Shown: positions 8,750 to 24,567, counted from the first letter of the stretch. The stretch: DNA of 64,000 nucleotides from Mycobacterium sp. MS1601 (GCF_001984215.1 NZ_CP019420.1:930001-994000), one strand, 5' to 3'. Numbers and translations are program-made. Notes: generated by a model not told the origin, from the letters alone.

Positions 8750-10600
8750 ATGCCGAACAGTCCGACCCGCATGTTGCGGGTGGCCGCTGCCCGTGCGGAC
8801 TTCCTCGAATTCGGCGGCGCCGGCGCGGCAGGGGTGTCCGAGGTTGTCGCGGCGTCGTGGGAGCGCAGCCAGGCCGCCGGAGTCGACGTGTCCCGTCCAG
8901 AGGGTGCGTTCACCGATCAGATCAACACCAGTTCCTTGCTGGTCCGCTGCGCGCAGCCGGTTCTGCAGCAGCTGGAGATCGACACCGTCGAGATGCCCAT
9001 GGTGATCGCCCTGACCGACAGCAAAGCGCGGGTGGTGCGACGCATCGACAGTTCGCCGGCCGTCGCGCGGTTACTGGATCGAGTGCACCTGGCCCCCGGG
9101 TTCGACTACTCGGAGTCCACCATGGGCACCAACGGCATCGGTACCGTATTCGAAGCCGGGAAGCCGGTCAGCGTGATCGGGCCCGAGCATTTCAGTGAAA
9201 ACCTGCACATGTTCGCGTGCACCGGTGCGCCGGTGATCGATCCGATCACCGGACGGGTCGAAGGCGTACTGGACATCTCCACGCTGTCTCAGGCCTGGAG
9301 CCCACTGATGCACACGTTGGTCAAGAGCGCGGCCAAGGACATCGGGCACAACCTGTTACTGGATCGCAGCCAGTCCCAGCGAGCGGTGTTCGACACGTAT
9401 GTGAAGGTGACCTCGCGCTCCAACCGCCAGGCAGTCTTCGCTTTCGGAGATTCGGTGTTCATTGCCAATCCCGCCGCCCAGCAGTTGTTCGACGCTGACG
9501 AACAACGAATGCTGAAAGAACACGCGACATTCCTGATGGCCCGCAAGGACCGCGCCAGCGACACGTTGGCATTACCGCGTGGCAACCGCCTGGTGCACAT
9601 CCGTGGCACTCGGATCCTGGCCGGCACCGAGGTGGCCGGCATGGTGGTGATCGCCGACCTGGTGACGGCGCGTCAGAACGGATCGCCCGGCGATTTCAAC
9701 GAGCACCGCCTCCCCCAGATCGCGATGGCCGCGCCCGCAACCTCGCAGATCGTCGGCGGACTGTCCCGCTCGCGCGACGCTCTGGCCGACGGCACCTCGC
9801 CGGCCTGGGTGCGCGCCTGCGCAGAACTGCGACAAGCTCTTCGGCGCGGCCGGGCCACATTGGTGGTGGGCGAAACCGGAGTCGGGAAGTTCACCTTGGT
9901 GGCCGAGCTCTTCCATGCCATCTACCCGAGTGGCCGCAGCATCTCAGTGGATGCATCCCAACTCGGAATCGACGGTCCACCTTCTGATTTGAACACTCTG
10001 GTGGCGAATCCCGACGAACCCACCCTGCACATCATCCGCGATATCGACCAGGCCAGCACCGACGGCGTGGAACGGTTGGAGGCCTACTTCACCGCGGTGG
10101 AGGCGCTCGACGGGCCGGTCTGGGTGGTGGCCACCGGACTGGATGCGTCCGCGACGGCAGACCTGCCGTTCCGCGAACTCCTGCATCATTTCGAGGAGTC
10201 AATCACCGTGCCGCCGCTACGGTGCCGCACCGATGATCTGCCGGCCATCACCGCGGCATTGCTGCGCGGAGCAGCCCCGGACCGCAAGGTCCGCCTCAGC
10301 CCCGACGCACAGCGGCTCATCGCCCGATACACCTGGCCCCGCAACATCTTTCAGTTGCGTGAGGCGTTGGTGCATGCGCTGCGCCGCCGCCCCGTCGGCG
10401 AAATTCAGGACACCGACCTGCCCGGCTACTGCCAAACCGTGGCACGCCACACGCTGACCCCGCTGGAAACCGTGGAACGCGACGCCATCATCACGGCACT
10501 GCGCGAGGCCGGCGGCAATCGGGTTGCGGCGGCATCGCATCTGGGAATGGCTCGTTCCAGCTTGTACCGCAAGCTCAAGACCTACGGAATCACCGCCTGA
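8750..10600 (+). CDS. AcoR/MimR-type GAF-AAA-Fis transcriptional activator without the sigma-54 loop
   Basis: A 616-residue regulator; ATG at 8750 follows AGGAG by 5 bases. An N-terminal GAF-type sensor spans about residues 60-220 (STMGTNGIGTVFEAGKPVSV, then FACTGAPVIDPITGRVEGVLDIS). An AAA+ domain begins at about residue 370 with Walker A GETGVGKFT. The Fis-type helix-turn-helix at the C terminus ends NRVAAASHLGMARSSLYRKL. The AAA+ domain is shortened: after SVDASQL it passes straight to THIIRDID-like Walker B, so the GAFTGA loop that contacts sigma-54 is absent, and the Walker B acidic pair is degraded. Mycobacteria lack sigma-54, and related actinobacterial activators (AcoR type, MimR of propane/acetone metabolism) are known. 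It probably senses the ketone and activates the divergent operon. Confidence 0.85.
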   Translation: MPNSPTRMLRVAAARADFLEFGGAGAAGVSEVVAASWERSQAAGVDVSRPEGAFTDQINTSSLLVRCAQPVLQQLEIDTVEMPMVIALTDSKARVVRRIDSSPAVARLLDRVHLAPGFDYSESTMGTNGIGTVFEAGKPVSVIGPEHFSENLHMFACTGAPVIDPITGRVEGVLDISTLSQAWSPLMHTLVKSAAKDIGHNLLLDRSQSQRAVFDTYVKVTSRSNRQAVFAFGDSVFIANPAAQQLFDADEQRMLKEHATFLMARKDRASDTLALPRGNRLVHIRGTRILAGTEVAGMVVIADLVTARQNGSPGDFNEHRLPQIAMAAPATSQIVGGLSRSRDALADGTSPAWVRACAELRQALRRGRATLVVGETGVGKFTLVAELFHAIYPSGRSISVDASQLGIDGPPSDLNTLVANPDEPTLHIIRDIDQASTDGVERLEAYFTAVEALDGPVWVVATGLDASATADLPFRELLHHFEESITVPPLRCRTDDLPAITAALLRGAAPDRKVRLSPDAQRLIARYTWPRNIFQLREALVHALRRRPVGEIQDTDLPGYCQTVARHTLTPLETVERDAIITALREAGGNRVAAASHLGMARSSLYRKLKTYGITA

Positions 10601-10633
10601 ACAAGGCCTGACGTTCGAGCCCCCGAACACGAA

Positions 10634-10663
10634 AAGGGCCCCCGCTCGAAAGCGAGGGCCCTT
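10634..10663. terminator. Bidirectional hairpin terminator between the activator gene and rpoC
   Basis: A 13-bp stem with one mismatch (left arm 10634-10646, right arm 10651-10663) is closed by a CGAA loop. It is A-rich on the left side, giving a T-tract for the leftward rpoC transcript. It lies in the 73-base gap between two convergent genes. Confidence 0.8.
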
Positions 10664-10673
10664 CCCGAATCGA

Positions 10674-14621
<3,948 letters not shown>

Positions 14622-14664
14622 GCAAACTCCCTTTCCCCTTGCGGGATAGATATTCGGACGAGCT

Positions 14665-18147
<3,483 letters not shown>

Positions 18148-18710
18148 GATGCGTCCTTCCAGGCACCTCGTGCGGCGAACCGGTAACCGGTGACCCGGTT
18201 TCCGATGCCGCGCTATCTGCTTCGGTTCTGGCTGGTTGACAGCCTGTCCGAATCACAGACACACGGCACGCAACTAGATGACTGAGACGAAACTCAGGCT
18301 AGGTACTGCGGTGCGGAAGGTGAGGGTGGGCAGGAGGCAGCCAGCGCAACGTCCAACAATAGCGGACGCGCGCGCATTCCTCAACTAGCCCGTTGCAAGC
18401 TGTTCGGCGCTGGCTGGCGGCTGAATCTCTGCGTTGCAAACATGCTGCGAAACAGAGTGACCCCTCGGCGCTGTTCCGTCAAGAGGTGGAGCGCGTGTCA
18501 GCGATTCTGCCTCAGAACAGGCCTGATCCGGAAAGGGCCGGGTAACGCCCGCGCCACGCGTCGTTGGGGTGTCCGTCAGCGAACCGCAACAGGAGACGGT
18601 GGCGGCCGGGAACTCGGCCCTCCTGTGGATCTGCTGCGACTTTCCCGCCGGGCAGCAGCCGAGAATGATCGCCCTGGCGTCCTGTTCCCTCGACCGAAGT
18701 TCGGAGCCTG
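18148..18710. other. Non-coding region upstream of rpoB and of the REDY-like gene
   Basis: About 560 bases without a convincing gene. It holds the rpoB leader and promoter. Open frames on both strands within it have no recognisable protein pattern and no ribosome site. Nothing else was identified. Confidence 0.6.
18356..18384 (-). promoter_or_regulatory. Probable SigA-type promoter of rpoBC
   Basis: On the minus strand the -35 TTGAGG (18379-18384) and the -10 TATTGT (18356-18361) are separated by 17 bases, giving a start near 18349. The resulting 200-base leader contains a small hairpin (CTGAG arms at 18282-18286 and 18293-18297). Confidence 0.65.
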
Positions 18711-19055
18711 ATGAGCGCACCCGAAGGCGACGTGGTCGCCGTCACCATGTTCTGCCTCAAGCCCGGCGTCGACCCGGCCGAGTTCGAACGCTTCTCCACC
18801 GAGCTCGACCAACCCACCTGCCTGGCCGTCGACGTCGTGCTGTCCTTCGATGCCTACCGCGTCACCTCCGCGCCCGACGGCTCCCCCGCCGACGTCCTCG
18901 AGGTCATGCACGTGGCCGACTGGGCCGCTTGGGAGCAGCTGCGCGACAACGATCCCGCCTTCGCCCCGGTGATGGACGGCTTCACCAGGCTTGTCGACCT
19001 CAGCACCGTCCGCACCTGGTTCACCCACACGATCATCGCAGACACCCACCACTGA
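18711..19055 (+). CDS. Small REDY-like (ferredoxin-like alpha+beta) protein
   Basis: 114 residues, ATG start with GGAG nearby. The sequence VVAVTMFCLKPGVDPAEFERFSTELDQPTC, then FDAYRVTS, DVLEVMHVADWAAWEQLRDN and a final FTRLVDLSTVRTWFTHTI, resembles the REDY-like group around HapK. These are single-domain ferredoxin-like proteins without an established general activity. There is no signal peptide. It is followed 110 bases later by nsrR on the same strand. Whether it belongs to the nitric-oxide operon cannot be told; the gap is large enough for a separate promoter. Confidence 0.6.
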   Translation: MSAPEGDVVAVTMFCLKPGVDPAEFERFSTELDQPTCLAVDVVLSFDAYRVTSAPDGSPADVLEVMHVADWAAWEQLRDNDPAFAPVMDGFTRLVDLSTVRTWFTHTIIADTHH

Positions 19056-19165
19056 CGGCCGCCGACGGCCCGAATGCCCAGGTCTAAAAACCGCACGTCA
19101 CGGGGTGTTTGACCACACAATCAGAAAAGTCGCCTCTGCGATGCGCAATTAGTAGCGTCGGCTCC

Positions 19166-19615
19166 ATGCAGCTGACCCGCTTCACCGATCTGGGGCTGCG
19201 GGCGCTGATGTTGCTGGCCACCGGCGACGCCGAAGATCAGCGCGTCACCACCCGCCAGATCGCCGTGAGCGCCGGCGCCTCGGAGAACCACGTCGCCAAG
19301 GCGATCTCGCGTCTGGTGGACCTCGGCCTGGTTCACGCTCGCCGCGGTCGTGTCGGCGGCCTGTCGCTCACCGACGCCGGCCGGCAGGTCTCGATCGGCC
19401 GGTTGGTGCGCGAACTCGAAGGAGACCGCGAGGTCGTCGAATGTGGCGGCCAGACGCCGTGCCCGCTGATCGCCGGGTGCCGCCTGCGCCGCGCCCTGGC
19501 CGAAGCCAAGGCTGCTTTCTACGCCGAACTCGACCGCTACACCGTCGCTGACCTGGTGCGCAGCCCCGCGCTCCAACTCATCTCACTCACCCCGATGGAA
19601 GGGACCAACCGATGA
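19166..19615 (+). CDS. nsrR: Rrf2-family nitric-oxide-sensing repressor NsrR
   Basis: 149 residues; the start MQLTRFTDLGLRAL is typical of Rrf2 proteins. The winged helix-turn-helix spans about residues 5-60 (TTRQIAVSAGASENHVAKAISRL). The iron-sulfur ligands occur as CGGQTPCPLIAGC, that is C-x5-C-x5-C. This is the spacing of the [4Fe-4S] cluster of Streptomyces NsrR. The stop overlaps the hmp start by four bases (ATGA), so repressor and effector gene are translationally coupled. In the family, nitrosylation of the cluster relieves repression of hmp. The operator was not identified with confidence in the 110 bases upstream. Confidence 0.9.
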   Translation: MQLTRFTDLGLRALMLLATGDAEDQRVTTRQIAVSAGASENHVAKAISRLVDLGLVHARRGRVGGLSLTDAGRQVSIGRLVRELEGDREVVECGGQTPCPLIAGCRLRRALAEAKAAFYAELDRYTVADLVRSPALQLISLTPMEGTNR

Positions 19616-20781
19616 CCGCACCCACCACAGTGGAGTTGACCCCGCAGCATGCCGAGATCGTCTCGGCAACACTGCCTTTGGTAGGTGCCCACATCGACCA
19701 GATCACGACGGAGTTCTACCGCCGACTGTTCGAAGCCCATCCCGAGCTGCTGCGCAACCTGTTCAACCGCGGCAACCAGGCCCGGGGCGCCCAGCAGCGC
19801 GCCCTGGCTGCCTCCATCGCCACCTTCGCCGCGCACCTCGTCGACCCCGACCTGCCCCACCCTGCAGAGCTCCTGTCGCGGATCGGCCACCGGCACACGT
19901 CACTGGGGGTCACGGCCGATCAGTACCCGATCGTGCACGAGCACCTGTTCGCTGCCATCGTCGAGGTGCTCGGGGCGGACACCGTGACCGCCGAGGTGGC
20001 CGCCGCGTGGGACGAGGTGTACTGGATCCTGGCCGACACCCTGATCGCACTGGAGCGCGGCCTGTACGCCGACGCCGGTGTCACCGACGGCGATGTCTAC
20101 CGGCGGGTGCGGGTGCTGGCCCGGGTCGACGACCCCTGCGGCGCTGTCCTGATCACTGTCTCGAGTCGGCTGGAAACCGCGCCCGGACAGTATGTTTCAG
20201 TGGGTGTGACGTTGCCCGACGGAGACCGCCAACTGCGCCAGTACAGCCTGGTGAACGCGCCGCAGGGTGAACTGACCTTCGCCGTGAAACCAGCCGGTGA
20301 GGTCTCGGACTGGATCGCCGGCAACGTCCGGGTCGGTGACCTGCTGGACGTCACCGTGCCCTTCGGTGATCTGCCGACACCCCACGACACACCACTGGTC
20401 CTGGTATCCGCAGGTATCGGCATCACCCCGATGATCAGCCTGCTGGAATACCTGGTGGCCGCCGACGCCCAAACCCCGGTGCGGGTACTGCACGCCGACC
20501 GCGACCAGACCACACACCCGCTGCGTGACCGCCAGCTGGAGCTGGTCACCCAACTGGCCGACGCCACCCTCGAGGTCTGGTACGAAGACGGCCACACCGC
20601 AGGCGCGCACACCGGGCGAATGAACCTCGACGATGTGACGCTGGCCCCGGACTCCCATGTATACCTCTGCGGTGCAGACGGTTTCGTGCGTGCCGTCCGG
20701 GAGCAGCTGACCGGCCGCGGCATCCCCACCGACCGGGTGCACTGCGAACTGTTCTCCCCCAACGACTGGCTGCTGGGATGA
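19612..20781 (+). CDS. hmp: Flavohaemoglobin / nitric oxide dioxygenase
   Basis: 389 residues with the globin, FAD and NAD modules of Hmp in order. The globin part (about 1-135) includes FYRRLFEAHPELLRNLFN with the B10 tyrosine and the proximal histidine in IGHRHTSLGV. The FAD module has RQYSLVNAP near residue 205. The NAD module has SAGIGITPMISLLEYL near residue 265 and ends in CELFSPNDWLL. The enzyme oxidises nitric oxide to nitrate using oxygen and NAD(P)H. Its coupling to nsrR makes the function secure. Confidence 0.95.
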   Translation: MTAPTTVELTPQHAEIVSATLPLVGAHIDQITTEFYRRLFEAHPELLRNLFNRGNQARGAQQRALAASIATFAAHLVDPDLPHPAELLSRIGHRHTSLGVTADQYPIVHEHLFAAIVEVLGADTVTAEVAAAWDEVYWILADTLIALERGLYADAGVTDGDVYRRVRVLARVDDPCGAVLITVSSRLETAPGQYVSVGVTLPDGDRQLRQYSLVNAPQGELTFAVKPAGEVSDWIAGNVRVGDLLDVTVPFGDLPTPHDTPLVLVSAGIGITPMISLLEYLVAADAQTPVRVLHADRDQTTHPLRDRQLELVTQLADATLEVWYEDGHTAGAHTGRMNLDDVTLAPDSHVYLCGADGFVRAVREQLTGRGIPTDRVHCELFSPNDWLLG

Positions 20782-20848
20782 AACGAGTTTCTAGGTGTTT
20801 CCTATGAGGCGGGTTATTGACCGCTTCATCCGGTGCATTCCGGCGGGC

Positions 20849-21115
20849 ATGAAGAAACTATTGATCGTCACCCCCGCAGTCCTGGCAGCAGTGCTCGGCA
20901 CCGCCGGCCACGCAGCAGCGGCCCCGTCCGGCCCCGACGTGCCCCAGGTGGTCGAGGAACTGGAGGCGCAGGGCTACAACGTCCAGCTCAACGGCACCGC
21001 AGGTGGGCAGGTGGCGGACTGCTCCGTCAGCGATGTCCGCGGAATCGGTGCCGACAACAACCTGGGCACGGTGTACGTCGATCTGGACTGCACCCATGCC
21101 TACCTCACCGATTGA
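20849..21115 (+). CDS. Small exported protein of mycobacterial type
   Basis: 88 residues from MKKLLIVTPAVLAAVLGTAG, a typical signal peptide with AHAAAA-like cleavage region near residue 22. A longer reading from GTG at 20795 is possible but would bury the signal peptide. The mature part is about 62 residues with two cysteines (VADCSVSDV and VDLDCTHAY), which probably form a disulfide, as in many small secreted mycobacterial proteins. Function unknown. It follows hmp by 67 bases. Confidence 0.7.
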   Translation: MKKLLIVTPAVLAAVLGTAGHAAAAPSGPDVPQVVEELEAQGYNVQLNGTAGGQVADCSVSDVRGIGADNNLGTVYVDLDCTHAYLTD

Positions 21116-21176
21116 TCACCGAGGGGGTGCGCCGCACCCTGCCTGAGCCGCAGTCCGGTACCTACCGTCGGAATGC

Positions 21177-21536
21177 ATGACAACACCGAAACTGCGCCTC
21201 CTTGTGTTGCTTCCCGTGGTAGCGGTGCTGGCCGCGTGTTCACCTGCAGGACAGGCCGATTCGACGGTCTCGCACCCGTATGTCGGGATGTGGGTGACCG
21301 CCGACGGCCACATCCGCCAGGAACTGCGCGCCGACGGCCGCTACGACGAGGCTCGGGGCACCCGCCAGAGCGCCTACACGGGGTCCTACACGGTTGTGGG
21401 CAACCACATCGACTACGTCGACGACACCGGTTTCACCGCGGACGGGACGTTCACCGGCGACGTGCTGGATCACGGTGGTTACGTGTTCTACCGCGAAGGC
21501 AGCCAGGCACACCTGCAGGCATCAGGCGGGCAGTAA
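21177..21536 (+). CDS. Lipoprotein with Atu4866-type domain
   Basis: 119 residues with a signal sequence ending in a lipobox (VLAAC, cysteine at about residue 21). The mature domain reads HPYVGMWVTADGHIRQELRA, then GRYDEARGTRQSAYTGSY and DDTGFTADGTF, matching the small beta-rich Atu4866 (agrobacterial) family. No enzymatic role is established. It is probably an outer-leaflet protein anchored by the acylated cysteine. Confidence 0.8.
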   Translation: MTTPKLRLLVLLPVVAVLAACSPAGQADSTVSHPYVGMWVTADGHIRQELRADGRYDEARGTRQSAYTGSYTVVGNHIDYVDDTGFTADGTFTGDVLDHGGYVFYREGSQAHLQASGGQ

Positions 21537-21656
21537 CCGTTCGACAGTGCCCAGCCCGACGGCGACTCCGCGGCCGACCGTCACTGACTCACCTGCTGCC
21601 GGGTACACCCCGTCGGACGAGCCGGACAGCATGTCGGTGACCCAGCCGGCGGCGAT

Positions 21657-22163
21657 TCAGGTGGCCGGCCACACGGCATGAAAGCAGATCCGATCCCCAC
21701 CCTCGCGTTTGGCGCCGCGCATGGCGGTATCGGCCATGTCGAGCACCGACTCGAGAGTCTCGGCATCGCATCCGCAGTGGCAGTACTGCCACGCGACGCC
21801 GACACTGGCGGTGACCACATCCGCCACGGAGCCGGCACTGTGTTCCAGTCGCCGGATCAGGTCTGCGACATCCTTGGCGTTACGCAGACTCGCCAGCACC
21901 ACGAACTCGTCGCCTCCGGTACGGGAGACCACCTCACCTGCCCGAACACACGATTGCAGTGCCTTCGCGACCGCCTGCAACACCCTGTTGCCGTGCTCGC
22001 GACCGTGGTTGTCGTTGAGTTCTGCGAATCGGTCGAGGTTGACCACCGCCGCCACCACGATGGCGGGCTTCTGGGCACCGGCGAATCGTTCGACCCCCGC
22101 GAACAAACCACTGCGGTTGTACAGCGCGGTTGCCGGTGCCTCTTGTGCGGTTGTTAGCAACAT
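21657..22163 (-). CDS. Stand-alone GGDEF-domain protein (putative diguanylate cyclase)
   Basis: 168 residues starting MLLTTAQEAPATALYNRSGLF at 22163, with GAAGGACG before the ATG. It consists almost only of a GGDEF domain with an intact SRTGGDEFVVLA signature near residue 95 and a conserved AVVNLDRFAELND metal-binding strand. The product-inhibition site expected six residues upstream reads RAGE, not RxxD, so feedback inhibition is doubtful. It is the last gene of the leftward Asp23/AmaP gene run, 35 bases after the preceding small gene, an unusual partner for a cyclase. Confidence 0.8.
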   Translation of the reverse strand: MLLTTAQEAPATALYNRSGLFAGVERFAGAQKPAIVVAAVVNLDRFAELNDNHGREHGNRVLQAVAKALQSCVRAGEVVSRTGGDEFVVLASLRNAKDVADLIRRLEHSAGSVADVVTASVGVAWQYCHCGCDAETLESVLDMADTAMRGAKREGGDRICFHAVWPAT

Positions 22164-22198
22164 GTGACGTCCTTCTTCAATGACTGCTCGAGCCACGA

Positions 22199-22411
22199 TC
22201 AAGCGAGGCTGCGGGCAATCTCGTCGCTGACGTGGCGCGCCCACTGTTCCACGGTGCGCCGCTTCGCCGGCGAACACGCACACACCGTCATATCACGGTC
22301 AGCGGGCGAGACGATCGAATAGTGTTTGATGAGTACAGGAGCGATCACCGCCCAGGCGAAAAGTTCTTCACCGTGGTCATTGTCACGGGAGTTCTGCACA
22401 CTCACGTTCAT
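22199..22411 (-). CDS. Unrecognised 70-residue protein
   Basis: The start MNVSVQNSRDNDHGEELF at 22411 is favoured by GGGGGA six bases upstream. The protein has no signal peptide or membrane helix. It contains a central TVCACSP motif with two close cysteines and a helical, charged C terminus (RRTVEQWARHVSDEIARSLA). No family recognised. It lies between a small membrane protein gene and the GGDEF gene, in the same direction, so it is probably part of the Asp23 operon. Confidence 0.5.
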   Translation of the reverse strand: MNVSVQNSRDNDHGEELFAWAVIAPVLIKHYSIVSPADRDMTVCACSPAKRRTVEQWARHVSDEIARSLA

Positions 22412-22472
22412 CTCCTGTCCCCCTCGGAATGGGTCATATCTCCGAACAACATTGTCCGCGAACGCTTTACGT

Positions 22473-22745
22473 TCATTCGGACCCAGACTGTAAAGAAGCA
22501 GCCGCATACACGGCCACGGCAATGCCGGCGGTCCACACGCCGATGGCCAGAGGTACCACCTTGAACCCGCTGTCGACGTCCGGGGAACTGAGCTGATAAG
22601 TCAGCCAGGTGGCCGGCACCGAGCCCAGTGCACCGAGAGTCAGCGGTGCAAGAGCACGAAGTCGCCGCTTCACCGGTAGCGCCAACGCGGCCGCCACCCC
22701 GATCAGCAGCCCGATGACGACTGCGCCCAGCAGCGTTACGAGCAT
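22473..22745 (-). CDS. Small membrane protein with three predicted helices
   Basis: 90 residues, MLVTLLGAVVIGLLIGVAAALAL being the first membrane segment. Two more hydrophobic stretches follow (APLTLGALGSVPATWLTYQL and VVPLAIGVWTAGIAVAVYAAASL). No family recognised. It is 48 bases after amaP and on the same strand; its start has no strong ribosome site. Confidence 0.6.
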   Translation of the reverse strand: MLVTLLGAVVIGLLIGVAAALALPVKRRLRALAPLTLGALGSVPATWLTYQLSSPDVDSGFKVVPLAIGVWTAGIAVAVYAAASLQSGSE

Positions 22746-22793
22746 GTCTTGAACTTTCTCTGGTTGCGTGCGGACATCTTTCGGACCCCACGG

Positions 22794-23366
22794 TCATTCG
22801 AGTCGCCGTCGACCGGTTGCGAGTTTGGGCAGCGCGATGACTGCGCGGACCGCCAGCTCGGGATCCTCCGACACGGACACGATCTGGCGACTCACCTCGT
22901 CGGTTGCTGTGGTCGCGGCCTCCACATCACCGGGGTTCTCCACCGTCACCCTCAGTTCGGCAAGGCGGGTCCCGCGGTCGACCACTACCCGACCTCGGGC
23001 CTGACGGATGGCAGGTACTCGGTCGAGTTCCTCCGCGGCAGCTGTCAGCACGCTGCTGAGATCAACAGCGAGACAACCATGATCGCCGGGTTCTCGGATC
23101 CGGCGGAACACGTCGGGGCGACGTGGCAGGTGGGCCAGGAGCCAGCACGCGGCCAGCACCGTCAGGCCGACTCCGGCGCCTCCCACCGCCCATGTCCACC
23201 AATCGGCACCACGCGCGGCTTCCAACCAATCGAAGTTCACCGTCACATCGAACGCATTCAAGCCACCGGCGGGTGCGAGCACAGCCAGCAGGCCGAGGCC
23301 CGCCAGCACCACACCCACCAGCAGGGTGACCAGCCGGTCCACGAGCGTGACCACAGATACCCTCAC
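22794..23366 (-). CDS. amaP: Alkaline-shock-response membrane anchor protein AmaP
   Basis: 190 residues. Two membrane segments (about residues 9-30 and 58-80, WTWAVGGAGVGLTVLAACWLL) are followed by a cytoplasmic domain (AELRVTVENPGDVEAA). This layout is that of AmaP, which in Staphylococcus anchors Asp23 to the membrane. The start codon overlaps the stop of the preceding DUF6286-type gene by four bases. In actinobacteria AmaP-like and Asp23 genes are commonly adjacent, as here. Confidence 0.8.
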   Translation of the reverse strand: MRVSVVTLVDRLVTLLVGVVLAGLGLLAVLAPAGGLNAFDVTVNFDWLEAARGADWWTWAVGGAGVGLTVLAACWLLAHLPRRPDVFRRIREPGDHGCLAVDLSSVLTAAAEELDRVPAIRQARGRVVVDRGTRLAELRVTVENPGDVEAATTATDEVSRQIVSVSEDPELAVRAVIALPKLATGRRRLE

Positions 23367-23929
23367 TGCCGTCGTCCTGTCTTGATTCGCACCGTCACCC
23401 TCGGCGGCCGCCGAAGCACCCCCAGCGCGGTCACAACGGCAGCTCTGACCTCATCGGGCGACACACCGACGTCACCTTGATCAGCCGTGACACGCACCCT
23501 TCTCCGGGTCGCGTCCGAGCGGGCGCGCAGCACTCCTGCTACGCCGCCGGCCGCATCTGAGGCCAGGCGCGCAACATCCGTCGGCGACATCCACTGTGAG
23601 GAAGCGGCTTTGAGCTTCATCGCCGTTGTGCGAGCAGGTCGGCATGCACAACTGACCAGCCACCCGCCGATGAGGATGCCCACTGCTCCGATGGGCACCA
23701 TCCACCACTGATCGTGTCGACCGTCGGCTGCGGTCACGGCGGCATCGATCCAGCGTGTCCCTCGCAGCCATCCGAGTGTGACCGCAGTATCGCGGAGAGC
23801 GATCACTCCGAGGGCAAGCATCGCGGCTGCAAGCAGCACACCGACACGACGTACCGTCGGTGTGGGCACCGGACTGCGGTCGGGCACCGATGGCTGCGGC
23901 CCCGGCCCGGTCGGATCGAAGCTGGTCAC
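23363..23929 (-). CDS. DUF6286-type membrane protein of the Asp23 operon
   Basis: 188 residues with a GTG start (VTSFDPTGPGPQPS), GAGGAGAG just upstream and a four-base overlap with the preceding Asp23 gene. A proline-rich cytoplasmic N terminus is followed by two membrane segments (VGVLLAAAMLALGVIAL and WWMVPIGAVGILIGGWLVS) and a domain ending in PPRVTVRIKTGRR. It resembles AmaP in plan and is the type annotated as DUF6286 next to actinobacterial Asp23 genes. Probable role: membrane tether for Asp23-family proteins (inference). Confidence 0.7.
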   Translation of the reverse strand: MTSFDPTGPGPQPSVPDRSPVPTPTVRRVGVLLAAAMLALGVIALRDTAVTLGWLRGTRWIDAAVTAADGRHDQWWMVPIGAVGILIGGWLVSCACRPARTTAMKLKAASSQWMSPTDVARLASDAAGGVAGVLRARSDATRRRVRVTADQGDVGVSPDEVRAAVVTALGVLRRPPRVTVRIKTGRRQ

Positions 23930-24348
23930 TGCACTCTCCTCGACGACACCCTGCTGACGTGGGCGACGGTGACGTCTACGTCGTCGACGTCGAACCCGGC
24001 GAGCCCGCTCAATGCCCTGACCACGTTGCGCTGCACATTTCGGGCAACCTGTACGGCAGGAGCCGGCCATTGCACCGCCACTTTCACGTCCCCACGCACC
24101 CTGTTCCCCCGGACCGTCAGCTGCGCGTGCGGCAAAGCCTTACCGGTGATCTTGTCGAGTCCGCTGGAGTGCGGGCACACGTGCTCGGTCTCGAGAGCTG
24201 CCTGGACAGCGAGCCGTTGCGCTACCCGGTCGTGGACCACCGTCGATCCCCGGCTGAATTTCTCGTCCTCTCCACCGGGCCCTTTGTCGGTCACGGTGTC
24301 TTCGGCCTCCCCCGAGCTCGTCTGGGTGACCACTTGGTCCTCAACCAC
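23926..24348 (-). CDS. Asp23/Gls24-family envelope stress protein
   Basis: 140 residues with GTG start (VVEDQVVTQTSSGE). The Asp23 pattern is clear: STVVHDRVAQRLAVQAALE, then RGDVKVAVQWPAPAVQVARNVQRNVVRALSGLAG and FDVDDVDVTVAHV. Asp23 proteins are abundant cytoplasmic or membrane-associated proteins linked to cell-envelope stress; none has a known catalytic activity. It overlaps its upstream neighbour by eight bases and its downstream neighbour by four. Confidence 0.85.
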   Translation of the reverse strand: MVEDQVVTQTSSGEAEDTVTDKGPGGEDEKFSRGSTVVHDRVAQRLAVQAALETEHVCPHSSGLDKITGKALPHAQLTVRGNRVRGDVKVAVQWPAPAVQVARNVQRNVVRALSGLAGFDVDDVDVTVAHVSRVSSRRVQ

Positions 24349-24520
24349 GGCCGCGACCTCGGAGCAGGGTGATCAGGTCGAATTCACCGTCGCGCTGGCC
24401 GCCGATCAGGTATCCGACGGCCCCGAGCACGAGCGCGACGAAGAAGCCGGAGATGCCTCCTGCTGCCGCGGCGACACCGAGCAGCAGTCCGGCGATCAAA
24501 CCCAGAGTGGACGTTGTCAT
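24341..24520 (-). CDS. Small DUF2273-like membrane protein
   Basis: 59 residues starting MTTSTLGLIAGLLLGVAAA; two closely spaced glycine-rich membrane segments (LGLIAGLLLGVAAAAGGISG and FFVALVLGAVGYLIGG) and a polar tail. Small DUF2273-type membrane proteins are regular companions of Asp23/AmaP. The ATG at 24520 is preferred over a longer reading because GAAGG lies upstream. Confidence 0.7.
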   Translation of the reverse strand: MTTSTLGLIAGLLLGVAAAAGGISGFFVALVLGAVGYLIGGQRDGEFDLITLLRGRGRG

Positions 24521-24567
24521 GAGCTGTACCTTCGTGATCGGGCCGCGGTGCACGCGGCCGCTGGGAG

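Noticed and set aside
18385..18720. Open frames on both strands upstream of rpoB
   Set aside because: They overlap the predicted rpoB promoter, lack ribosome sites and have arginine-rich, motif-free products.
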